64,000 nucleotides of DNA, taken from the NCBI RefSeq assembly GCF_008831285.2, contig NC_045140.1, positions 17,234,370 through 17,298,369 of the forward strand. Direction: 5' to 3'. Each line of letters begins with the position of its first letter. Within the stretch, counting starts at the first letter, position 1. The stretch comes from Nymphaea colorata (Eukaryota; Streptophyta; Magnoliopsida; Nymphaeales; Nymphaeaceae). Both the position numbers and the translations under genes were made by a program. The notes below the pieces were generated by a model. That model worked only from the letters and a program-made list of their open reading frames with translations, was not told the DNA's origin and did not search any database. Shown piece after piece: positions 50,762 through 62,149 of the stretch.

Positions 50762-53629
50762 AACATCTTGAAGTTGTTGGAAGCTTTTATTATTTTAACT
50801 AGAGATCTGGTTTCTTCTGTATAATTTTGTCGCTAATGTTGATTCAAGGGTTAAGTTTTCTTCTTTGCTTGGAATTGCTTATATAATGTTTACCAGTTAT
50901 ATGTTTTGTTAAACTCTTGTATCTAAGAGTAAGTCTGACTAGGCATTAACAAACTGTGATAAATTATGCATACATATTCTTGTTCTTCTTCTTTTATTCA
51001 TTACATAGGAGGAACCCCCCTCTGGATTGAAGGCTTGGCTGCACTTGCCTATTTTCGTCTTTAGACACCATGCCCACGCTTACCTTCCCACATGCAAAGC
51101 GTCCCCCTCAACCTCTTGGTAGCTTCCAGCAGAGATCCCACCATACCCTTAAGTCTTCTGTATCTTCTGCTTTACCAGTCATCATCCGGCTGATTGGCGA
51201 GGAGACGATGAGGACTTGCGGGGAACAAGTGGAACTCAGTTTTTGGGGCCTCCAGGAACTCACATAGACTCAAACTTGGAACAGAGGACATATTTATCTA
51301 TGAGATCTCTCTCTCTAGATTTGGTGGTTATTAGAAAGTTGACTGTCGTGGTCCTTAATTGGTCCATCATAATTTAGCCTATTGGCCCACTGATACCTCT
51401 TAGAAAGTTTATATCTTTACGTCTGTGGTCACTGAGGGGACTCCCATCCATCCACATCTGCATTAAGTGGTCCAACTTATGTGACTTGTCGGTTTATTTG
51501 TTCAAAGTTACTCATATTATGAGTTTGCTTTGGAGATGGCACTTGGGAGGAACTGGTAAAGAACAAGTGGGAACCCATGGGAAACTTAACAGCAAAGGAT
51601 TTGAGAAGTTTTCTTTTCGTGTGCCGCAACTCTCGAAGCTCGAAAGTTTTTGGTGAGGAATCCCAATCATTCTGAAAGAATGATTCGTCAGTTGTTTTCT
51701 TCTATGGAAGAATCCAAAACTACTATTCTGGCTGATTTGTTTTCTCCGCAACTTCACAAATGCTTTTGTCCCAAGCAAAGTAATCTACGAATTAGGAAAC
51801 TTAGATCCTTGTGTTTCCTTCATTTCCTTTACGGTTCGGTAAATCCCAACGTATTTACAACTTCTGCATCCCAATTTGATCTGTACAATTTTCAATAAGT
51901 TGGTATGATCAGACAAGATTAATGTATGGGGTCATGGAATAACATCTCCAGAACTCGAGTTCGATCAGCACACGGATGCCATCTTCAGTTTCCCCGATTC
52001 AACGGTGCCCCCGCCGCGAGAACGGCTGCAACAAGGAAAGACCAGCATGCTCATCTACCGGCAACTAATGACCAACAGATTTCTGGGGATGTTTCTGACC
52101 TTATGATCTTGTCATCAAACCACTCACTGACAGGTTCTACTGCAAATGTGCTAGAAACAAAGTAAACAACCTGGACTCATTTCTTTCAGTTCGTCCACAA
52201 CCCATCAACATAAGCAATTTTAATGGGAGGAAAATATTTTAAACGGAGGAAAATGGTGAAGTCAAAAGAAACAGCCGTAAAGACGGAGCAGTTGGGTTTT
52301 TCACCCGTCGATCGGCAGCCTCGCATCAGGATGATGCCGCACCTCCTCCTCCTTTCTTTGCTATGACGTTCTGAAACAGTGAAAGCATTTACACCACACC
52401 CTATCTCCATTGTTCCTCTCAATGCCTTCAATTACTGGAGTTCGTAATCACGAAGCTTGGGCGTGGTGCCCACCAGAGGTAGGTTGGTTCCTCGGGCGGT
52501 TGCCGAGATTTGGTACCGATCCGCCTTGCTTTTAGGTCTTCTGGCAGATCTTGCATCAGCGTGGGGCCTAAGAACGTTTTCAAACACTGCCAACAAATTT
52601 TCCGTGCATGTCTCAGCGTCTGATCGTTGTGTTACGGCCAGTCAAACGCAGTTCCTGTTGCAAAAGGCTACTAAACAGGCAAAGTGGGTTATGGCCATTA
52701 TGAGACCCACCGCCTGCTCCTCGAGAGATTGAACGGGGGAGCAGACAAAGAGGGGGTGTTTCTAAGGGAGGTAGTATAGCTGGTCGTGTATATGTCTGTC
52801 TAGGTTGTCAAGCAGTCTTGAACCTTGGGTAGATGAAAAAAGGGAGGGTTTTAGCTGTTTTACTTTCCTCAAAGGGTGTGTGAATGAATGATGACTATAG
52901 TTATTCAAAGTATGATGGAAATGCCTATAAGTTATTTCTGTTTATTTTTCTCTAACATTCCATCATGATGGATAGAACAGCTCTAATTAGATGTTGGTGA
53001 CTCTAAAAACAAGAGTCAAATATATATTAAAAATAAAAAATCTCCAAAAATTGAAAGATTTTTAGGAGTCAACAAAGTTCAAACGCTAATTTCTAAAACC
53101 TTAAAAAATACAGCATGATCCTTTCAAGAGTCGTATAAATTTTACCAATTTGCACGCATGAATGCTATTGGATTTGTAGAAATGCAGCAACTGCAGTGCG
53201 TGCTTGAAAGCCAAAGGCACGAGAAGGGCAAGAAAAATGGGACGCACATATGTACATATAAATAATGATTTTTTTTATTTCTACATATTCGTGTATTTCA
53301 CAACAATTTATATAAACCAGCTTAAAGCACTAAGAAGCACGCAAGGACGTGCATGGACAGACATCAAGTGAACGGCCACGGTATTTTCTGGAGGCTCAAA
53401 GTTTAGAAACCTGTACTTTCATTGACAAATGAATAGCAAATTGAACAAATCTGAACAGTGTGGCGGGATGAATACACAATTAAGCATAAAAAACCTCTCT
53501 TTCTGTTTTCTTTTTTAGGCTGAATGGCCTGACTCAGATTACGCCAACAAAAAAAAAAATTCTGGGTATTAAACTCTTGACCTGTTACCACCTGATAAGG
53601 GCCTAAGGCTCTTTATGCGAAGACATAAA
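50624..53629. other. Spacer between kinase and USP genes
   Basis: This contains the kinase 3' UTR, including a (TA)n run at 50731-50757, and the 3' flank of the first USP gene on the right. Open frames around 51070-51267, 51650-51898, 51926-52165 and 52457-52732 (plus) and 52186-52431 (minus) are unrelated to any family I recognise. The sequence near 51950-52740 is more GC-rich than its surroundings and could be a decayed gene or transposon, but no frame can be defended. Confidence 0.45.
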
Positions 53630-56600
53630 CTAGATCAAACTGGGAAAGCACTTGCAGTATTCTGACTGTTTGTTGCTTTTCTCATCTTGAGGCTCATCTT
53701 CATCATCTCCATCTTTACTGGTAGTGGTAGTAGTAGTAGGAGGAAGAGGAGGAGCAGAGGGGGTAACTGGAGATATTGGTGTTTGATCAGCATTAGCAAC
53801 AACTTCTTTTCCATCGCATATGATCCTTATTTGGCAATCATTTGGAGCATTCTTCTGCACATACTCTGCCTTCCCATTTCCCTTCCTTCTATAAGAGAAA
53901 AGAGAGAGAGAGAGAGCAGTCGATAATAACATGAATTGACTAAAATATTCAAATCTATCTTTCGCATCCACAAAGCCGGATGAGAGAACCAGATGAAATA
54001 TTTTTGAAAAAGAAAAAGTAGAAAAAGGACAACCTAGAGAGGTTTACCTTGTTTTGAGTTCACAAAATTGTGTGAAAAGCCACAAAACTTAAAAAACTTA
54101 AGCTATTAATCTGTCTTTTAAGGGCTGTTTGGCAACAACAGATACTGTTACTGTCATACTATTATTGTCAATCTGACCCCAAAATTGGTGCAGATTCACG
54201 GAATGTTGTAACAAGTGTTTCATGAATCTATTTTGTTTTTTAAGGCAGATTCATGAGACAGTAACATTGCTGTTACTAAACGGCCTCTTATATGTACACA
54301 ACCAGTGGATAAAGTGTTCAAATAGTTCCTTTTCAAGTTGGGGCCATGAAAAATACAACACTTTAATCCCAAATTGAAAAGCAAAGATTTTTTCAGAAAC
54401 AATTCATGCAATAAAATTACTATGCGTTCGATCTGGAATCCATGTAAAGATATTCTAGCTTTACCTAAGGCGCGACCTTCTTGTCCCCATGACCAGCCTT
54501 TTGATCATGCCAATTTCAAGGAGTTGCACAATGGTTTCAGCAACCATGTCACTCTCTACAACCACAGTCTCTGCTCTCACCTACAAATCAGCATACATGT
54601 AATGGTCATAAGAACTCCAGAGAACATCAAAAGTTCAACTCTCAAAGTGCACATTCCCTCCCAGTAAGGCTGCATGGTAATAAGGCGGCCGGCTTCAAGT
54701 TTGGCCTGACAGCGCGCTATAAACAACACGAGTTTGGTTAAGCTGCAGGGTCCCTAGAAGGAATAGACGCGTTGGACATTGTAATAAGCTGAAGTTTGAA
54801 TTTTATATTGTTTCAGAAGCAAAGGCAATAGATTTGAACTCAAAAGGCACGCTTGTTTGATTGGCAACTATCTTCTGCATGGTTCGTTGGAAGTATGGAG
54901 AGAAAACCACAGACAAATACAAAAAAAAGAAAAAACAAACGTCTAAAGTTAATTTGTTTAACAAAAGGTATATGGATGTAACTTTCATGATCAAGAACCC
55001 AGATGGTGGTTGTTATTTTTGATGTATGCACAAGTTTATGAACTAAAATTTTTCGGAAGTATTTTCAGATTACTGAACTTTCAGTCCTTGCACAATCCTA
55101 TCTGTTTTAGACTAGCTTCAAAAAATTAACTTCTTTCAACTTCAAAACGAACACCCTGCTTGGATGGGGGGAAAGAGAGAGGGATGAATGAAAATTATAG
55201 TGTATGTTGCGTCTGGATGACTGATTAAAGTAGAAGAGAAGAAAAGGAGAATGAAAATTTGTGTTTGGATGTGAAGGAAAGGAAAGGGGATGAGAGAAAA
55301 GGAAATGGCTCCCTAATATATACACGTTGGCGTTTCTCAGGATGTATCGGCCATTTAAAGTACTTTAAATTTATAAGTGAAGGCGTCAAATGTTTACAAC
55401 CATTTTACTTATGAAAGCAGCTGATATTTTTATCCCAGGTGCAATTTCTCTGCCTAAAGGAAAAGAAAAAAAAAAAATAAGCTAGACTGGTTGATACAAG
55501 CCGATAAATAACTAAATTTAGCCTCATATCAACCAACTTTGCTGAATGTCGAGAAAGAGAAACAGAGAGAGAAATGTACTTGTTGATTGTGGAGAGAAAG
55601 GGGAAAGAGAGATACATAATCAAGTTTTAGATTTTTTTGGAATATTATTGTAAATTAACTTAAATTATTTATTTTTTCTTCTTTCATAAACAATGATGAT
55701 TTTCACAATTTCTTTCCTTTCTTTGTCATTAATCTCTCGTTTCCTTTTTTTTCTTCTTCTATCCATTAGTCTCCTTTTTTTCCCTCTACATCCAAAGTGA
55801 TAGTCACAAAAACGTGTTTTTTTCGAAAAAAAATGTGAAAAAAACATGATAAATTAAATTACTGTTTAAAACTAAAAAAATGCATTTTCTTGAAAAAACG
55901 TTAAAAACGAAAAAATGAGTTTATAACACATTTTTTTCACTTTTTTCATTTTTCATTTTTCATTTTTATTTGTTGCAAATCTACTTATCTATGTTTGTAT
56001 TATTACTTTCTCACATATTTTATTTTTTTCTCATTTTTAGTTTTTTTTTTTTATTTTAAAAATTTACCATATTTTTCTCATTTTTTCAAGCTCATCATAT
56101 TATGCTCGAGAAAAACCTTGCCAAGCTTCAAAACTTTATTTGTGATATGATCCATTGCCGTTTAAAGCTTCAAAACTCTATTTGTGATATGATCCAAATA
56201 TGCTCTAAGCTTAACAAAGTTTCGGTCTCGGTATCTCCCTAAATTGGGATGAATCGTACTAATGCTTACATACCAAGGCAGTGCACGTACCTCATACATA
56301 TTGCAGAGATTTATATATTTGCGGATCAATGCTTCCCTCTTGTTCTCCTCCTCCTTCATGAAGGCCTCCACCTGTGCAGGCGCCACGTGGTTTCGGCTAA
56401 TGTTTCCCACTGTGAGGCAACATACACATGTAGGCAAAAATTAAAAGATAACTGGAAGGTAAAAGTAATGCAAGATCTTGCATTTTAATTTGCCGAGTTT
56501 AGGGTTCCAAGGATCTTTGACTTGAAACGTCTCACAGTGGGGACATCGAGTAAGATCTTGGTATTCTCAAAGCATCTGCATCGACGTTCGCATATATAAT

Positions 56601-57714
56601 CATATAATCTGTCTACTCTCATTTTGAAATACTCTTCCATGGCTGCCACCGACTCCGAAGATTCACGGGCTTCTGAATATTTTTGCCAAAAACATGCTTC
56701 TGATTGAATAATTGACACTCGGATATGGTTACGTACCCAGTAAATGAATCTGCTCATCTTAAAAGAAGTTGAAAATGCACAGCCTTGTCGATCATCAGCT
56801 TACCCATGAACCAGTGGATTTAAGGACATTAAAAACTGATGATAAGAAAAATGGCTGCCAAGAGAAGAAGAAATCGAATGCTATGCTTCACCATTTAAAA
56901 GAAGCTTTATTATACCAATTTATTTCATATTTGTGTGCTTTTGAAGGTAAGAGAGTTTATGAATTAGTAAACCCATCTCAAAATTTAGATTTCGAGCTCA
57001 TACCGATCTTAACAACATTGATTATTAAAAATGTTGGAGTGAATTCGAAAACTAGATGTCACAGAGCTGCGGCGGAAGCTTAATCGCGATTTACTTTATA
57101 TAGAATCAGTTTATTAAAGCACCCAATTTTTTTAACAAGAAACAATTCTCCAAAGGCAGGTTGACTTCGAAGTTAGAAGCCTTAAGGTGAAGGGAATCAA
57201 GAGTTCCGTAACCGAGTCGGAAGCTGAGGACGGTAAAAACGATAATGGAATTTCTTCTCCAGTAAGTGATCAAATCATAGGGCATGAATTTGCAAAGCAA
57301 TAGCGGTTCCGATCCTCTTTTGTTTTTTTTTCCGGGAAGAAACCGATCGTAGTTACGGAGAGAGAGAAACTCACAGGGCGTGGGAATCACTGTAACTGGG
57401 GGAAAGATATGGACGAGAAAGACGGAGGTTCCCGGGATCACGATCTCCGTCAAGGCCCACTGGAGGGCGTCGAGGCTTGAGTTCTTCCTCCCGACCGCCA
57501 CGTAGACGTCGTTCGACTCGTCCCTGTAAGCCGGCGGCGTGACCTCAGGCGCTTCCTCTTCCACTATCTCTGAGGTGCAACCGGTAGTGGGAAGCCAGAA
57601 TCGGGAAGTAGTACAGGTGTCAATTCCGCTGATGGCATGCAGTCTTTCCGGCGAGCAAATTTCCGCCTCTCGAGACCCCGCTTCACCGGCATCCTCAATC
57701 GAAGAATCCAGCAT
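53630..57714 (-). CDS. USP-domain protein, tandem copy 1
   Basis: Minus-strand exons 57714-57375, 56409-56291, 54580-54465 and 53888-53630 join in frame to 277 residues. The universal stress protein (UspA, adenine-nucleotide alpha-hydrolase-like) fold begins at about residue 69 with DVYVAVGRKNSSLDALQWAL, a beta strand and helix, then VFLVHIFPPV. Later pieces are TVVVESDMVAETIVQLLEI and IKRLVMGT. After the fold comes QIRIICDGKEV and a tail with a Thr run and acidic residues (TTTTTTSKDGDDEDEPQDE). Such proteins bind nucleotides and resemble the N-terminal part of plant U-box/kinase USP proteins, but no U-box or kinase is present. The closest family I recall is Arabidopsis At5g47740. Introns 1 and 2 are enlarged relative to the neighbouring copy; intron 3 holds a MITE. 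Confidence 0.82.
54121..54287. mobile_element. Tourist-like MITE, copy 2 (in USP copy 1 intron 3)
   Basis: The left end is AGGGCTGTTTGGCAACAACA and the right end on the other strand GAGGCCGTTTAGTAACAGCA, flanked by TTA on both sides (54118-54120, 54288-54290). Length 167 bp; the internal GTAACAAGTGTTTCATGAA and CTGTTACTGTC are shared with copy 1 in RPAC1 intron 5. Confidence 0.8.
56123..56197. repeat. 33-bp direct repeat, 42-bp period
   Basis: AAGCTTCAAAACTYTATTTG followed by TGATATGATCCA occurs at 56123 and 56165 with one difference. It lies in intron 2 of USP copy 1. Confidence 0.85.
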
Positions 57715-57782
57715 TTCTGTTGAAACGGAACTTCTCGCCGGAATTTTGTTCGGAGAGGAGTTTCTACCGGACGGACAAGGCG

Positions 57783-57810
57783 GAGAGAGAGAGAGAGAGA
57801 GAGAGAGAGG
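57783..57810. repeat. (GA)n microsatellite in USP copy 1 leader
   Basis: A run of GA dinucleotides (CT on the gene strand) lies 70-100 nt upstream of the start codon of USP copy 1, in its likely 5' UTR. Confidence 0.9.
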
Positions 57811-57834
57811 TGGCCTGTGTTAAATAGCAGCGCG

Positions 57835-60207
57835 GTCGGCCGAGAAAAAAAAAGAACGAAAAAACTCTAAGAAGTGAATTTACTAAAGTGAACCTGATCG
57901 AGCCTGCTCAACGAGACTTACTTTTGGAAATATATGTTTTGAAAACATATTATTTGTTTTGAAAATAACACTGTCTTTTTTATTGAATACTATATTGAGT
58001 CATATTGTTGGATTTAATTCTTTTTTTAAATTTTAAAACAATTTAAATGAATGGATAAGGGCATAAATTTCCCAAATGAAACAAAAACCAATTTTGGCTT
58101 CTTCTTTTTTCTAGGAATTGGTAGAAGAAATAAAAACATTTCTTAAAAAAATATTAAATTTAATTACAAACAAGAAAATTCTTAAAATGTTATGTGGTAT
58201 GATGCTTTCTTCTCTTAGAAAATTCTCTCATTCGATTTCTTGGTTTGCAGATAACTGGCTTTGTCAATATTCCTTCCAGCAAATGTAAGGCGTGCTACCT
58301 TGAAAGTCAGCATCCATATTTGGATCTGGATCCTTGTTTCAGTTCCGGTTACACATTCTTTTAGTCATCTATCTATATGGGTACCAACATCATCTTCATA
58401 CAAAAAATACGAGAGAAATTAAAATTGTACATATGATTGGGACTAACCCTTTGGATCTGGATTTATGTGTATGGACCACGATCCAGATCCATTCACTTGC
58501 TCCCCCACGGCCACGGGTAATGGCTGGAGCCAGCAGCACGCGATCGAGAAATTGACGTTTCCCTTGTTCTACGAGTGATGTACATTTGGTGTTCGTGATG
58601 CCGTTCAACTTGTTCTATTTTATTATTCAAACAAAGAAAACAAACATGGTTGTAAGGAGATATACTTAAGAATATTCCGAGGAAATGTGATATAAAATTA
58701 AAATATTTACGGAGCACGAATTTAACGACGTTGACGAAATGTATAATAAAACATCATTCAGACGAAATGTATAATAAAACATCATTCAGATTCCAGGTGA
58801 TCCAGATAATATTATTTCTCGGATTAAAAAACACCAAAGTTTTTCTAGATCGAGGAACTTGAATTCCGTTGAGGACAATTCTTTGTTTTGAAAAGCCAAT
58901 TAAAGTTCAAATCCATTTTAAAATATGAAAAATATATGTTTAAAATTGTGATTTTTGGAGGAAATTCGGTAAAGAAAACATTGTGGTCTTAGATTCCTGT
59001 ATGCTATTGTTTTAGGAAATATGGTGATAATAGATGTCATAATTAAATTCGACCAACAAATATTGGACACAATCATATCAAGTTCCCTGAAAAAAAAAAA
59101 AAAAAAACATTGTGTTCTTGAGACATGAAGTACGTTTGTTATGATGCCTTAGTGCTGAATATTGCCGCAGTTCTGTTCCATGGAAATGGATGTAAACGTC
59201 AAAAAATGAACGCTTGGAACACATTGTTCACAGGCTGTGTCCAACGTTCTTCAACATTATTTGAAGTTCAGGCATGGAATACTGATGAGCAATGCATTAG
59301 AAATTCTCTATTCACGACACTTGATAGCGAGCCCCAAGTCGAGTTCTTCCAACTTAAACCCGAGTCGTTTAACATTTCGAACATAAATTTAACTCGAGCT
59401 TGAACTGAACTCATGTCTAGTTTTTACAAGTGAGTTCGAATCAAGTCGGAGTTGGCTCGAGTCGTTGTGTAGCCTAGAAAGGGTGCTAATGCTTGTTGCA
59501 TCTTGAAGAATCCTTGTCTTCGAAAAGGGAAAAAAGTTTGGTCGGCCTACTTATACAAACTAATACACAAAAAGATGAATGCACTTGTGATATTGATCAT
59601 CAAATGCTCATTATATTGGACAGACTCTTTCTAACATACTATAGTATAGCATAATATGGATTCACAACATCATATAAGAATGAAATGTACCTTTATGTAA
59701 AAGAAACACCAACATGACGTTGCTTAATCTGATTACAGAAATGTTAATCTGATTCTAACTTAAATTTATTAATTCGGGTGATCGGGAGTATTATTCGCCC
59801 CGCTTGAGCAAAGCAAGAATCGAACCCCCTTCTCTCTCTTCCTTCTTCTTGTTTTCAGGATCCAGATTTGCATGAGTACCAAATGGCGAGATTTCCACGT
59901 ACTTCAACTTGCACATAAGACCAACCCCTTTTATAGTACATTAACGTACTTCCCTTCCAAATCTAAGTAATTCAACCCCAATTACCAGCTTTTTACATTG
60001 TTCTCTTTCCCCTTCAATTGAAATTTCAAAATGGACGTGAAGAACAATAATATTAATTAATTAACGTTATATTAATGCACACTTGACGGTACATTCCAAC
60101 GCCATCAGGGCATCAGCACTTCACATTTTCATCGTTTCTGAGCGAGATGTGCGGTCAAGCTGATCGTCTCCATGTCTATCGTGATTTCGGACCGCTGGAT
60201 TTGAGCG
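57835..60207. other. Spacer between the tandem USP genes
   Basis: This holds the promoter of USP copy 1 (left, minus strand) and the 3' flank of USP copy 2 (right). An exact 28-bp tandem duplication lies at 58733-58788, a GATCTGGATC-rich tract at 58310-58510, and a degenerate GAGTCGAGTT tract at 59325-59475. No coding exon was recognised. Confidence 0.5.
58733..58788. repeat. 28-bp tandem repeat, two exact copies
   Basis: The unit starting GACGAAATGTATAATAAAAC is present at 58733-58760 and 58761-58788 without differences. Confidence 0.95.
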
Positions 60208-62134
60208 TCAGAAATGGGCTTCCTTTCCGTCGCAAATAATCTTCACCTTACAGTACGGTGGAGCGTGCCTTTGCACGTACCCTGCCTTACCACCAGCTCC
60301 TTTTCTGCATTACACCAAGTCCATAGCAAACAACTGTGAGTGTTTTTTTGAATATATTCAATGATTGAGGCAAATTTATGAGACATTAGGAGGATTAATA
60401 TTGTTTATCCACCGAACTCACTATATTTTGATCTTTTCTCCACTAATAACAGTATAGTAATGTATATATATGAATAGCAGGTGTGTGTTTTTATTTCAAA
60501 AATTTAATGTAGTGCGATACCGCATCAAGCCTTTTGATTGTTAGATCAAAAACAACATTTATAATCACAACATATTTCTCAGAATAAGAACATGGCGTTC
60601 ATGAAATCTGTGTTTTAAAAGCATGCGATTGATATTTACCTAGCCTGCCATTTCGTCGTCCCCATAACCAACTTCCTCACAATGCAGAAATCGATGACAT
60701 CCACAATAGCGTTGGCAACCATGTCACTTTCTACGATCACCGTATCTACCTGCACCTAAAAGTGGGGCCAAAAATTTTTAAACTCTCCACATCGATGAAC
60801 AGTAAATTTTATTCTAATTTCACATGTCAAATAAAGAGAAATTTGTGTGATTTTTCATAGTTATGTTTATAAAATTTACCCAGGAAAGTTTTATATATAC
60901 ATATATATAAAATACCCAGATGGCTTAAAATTAAAATCTATTGTTGAAAGCACTATAAACCATTACTCAAAGAACCAATAACCAATAATGGACCATAAAC
61001 TATAGCTAGTGTTTCTCATCAGATGGCGATAGATTTTTAATTTTTAGCAATCCAACAACCTTCACATTTAACATATTTAAACTACCTAATAAGTAAAAGA
61101 AACCTTGTTGATATAAATAGAAATGAAAATAGACTAGTGAAATGTACCTGACTGCCATGGCACAGCTTCAAATATTTCTGCATCAATGTTGATCTTTTAA
61201 TCTGCTCCTCGTTTATGAAGTCCTCTACAATTTCTGGTGCCATGAGATCCCTGCTCATCATTCCAACTATATGTGGCCCACATGGTCAGGTTAGACAGAA
61301 CCATACTAGTTTGATTTTATCAAATATCTTATGCAAATATGCATCATATATATGCGCATTACTATATATAAGTAAAGTGCAATTGAAATTTGGAATCAAT
61401 CAACAATTTAGTTCTTTCTGAACGTCTGCCAAATCACAGTTTTAAAAATCTGATTCTGGTTTCACATTTTATGAAATTTGGACTGCTTATTTCTTAAGGC
61501 TTATGAAATTATGAATGTGGGCCAGGCACCAATTATTCGAACAATGATCGATCGTAACTAAAATGGACTGTGATGAAAAAAAAAAGGAAACTGAAAAAGA
61601 AGAGAAGAAAAGTTGGTGTGAAGAAAAAAGCGGTGCGGAGATCCTGAAACTTAATGGGAATAGTTATTGAGAATTGTTGCTTTGGAATTGTGCATATGAA
61701 TTATACATGTAAAGACAATGAGGGAGTATTTATTGAGAACTGTTACTCTGGAGTTGTATGAATTATATACATGAAGACAGAGAAAGTGACTTACGAGGTG
61801 TAGGAATGAAGGTAACAGGGGAGTAGACATGGACGAGATAGACGCAGCTTCCTGGGACGACGGCTTCCCTCAAGGCCCACCGGAGAACGTCAAGGCTCGA
61901 TTCCTTTGTCCCGACTGCCACATAGACGTCGTTCGACTCATCCCGGTCAGCCGCCGCCGCCGCCGCCGGTATGGTGATCTCAGGTTCTTCCACTATCTCT
62001 GGGCATGCCGGAAACCACAATAAGTGGGAAGGGACGGTCTCCTCCTCCTGGTTGGCGCCGGCTAGCTTCTCCGGTGATCCGCTCGTTTCGCCGGACTCTT
62101 CTTCACCGACTTCTGCCACTGGAGATTCCTTCAT
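60208..62134 (-). CDS. USP-domain protein, tandem copy 2
   Basis: Minus-strand exons 62134-61795, 61266-61148, 60755-60640 and 60304-60208 join in frame to 223 residues. Exon lengths 340, 119 and 116 and their phases equal those of copy 1, and the peptide is parallel: DVYVAVGTKESSLDVLRWAL (69-88), VYLVHVYSPVTFIPTP, then VIVESDMVANAIVDVIDF and RKLVMGT. The last exon is shorter: after CKVKIICDGKEAHF it stops, so the Thr-rich acidic tail of copy 1 is absent. An alanine run (residues 57-62) comes from a GCC repeat. The exon 3 acceptor was placed at TTTTAG|GTGCAG because VQVDT then aligns with VRAET of copy 1. Probably nucleotide-binding; specific role unknown. Confidence 0.82.
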
Positions 62135-62149
62135 TTTCGCTTGATATCA

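Noticed and set aside
52186-52732. Candidate genes on both strands (81 and 91 codons)
   Set aside because: No family resemblance, no convincing splice context, and overlapping choices on both strands; only noted as a GC-richer patch.
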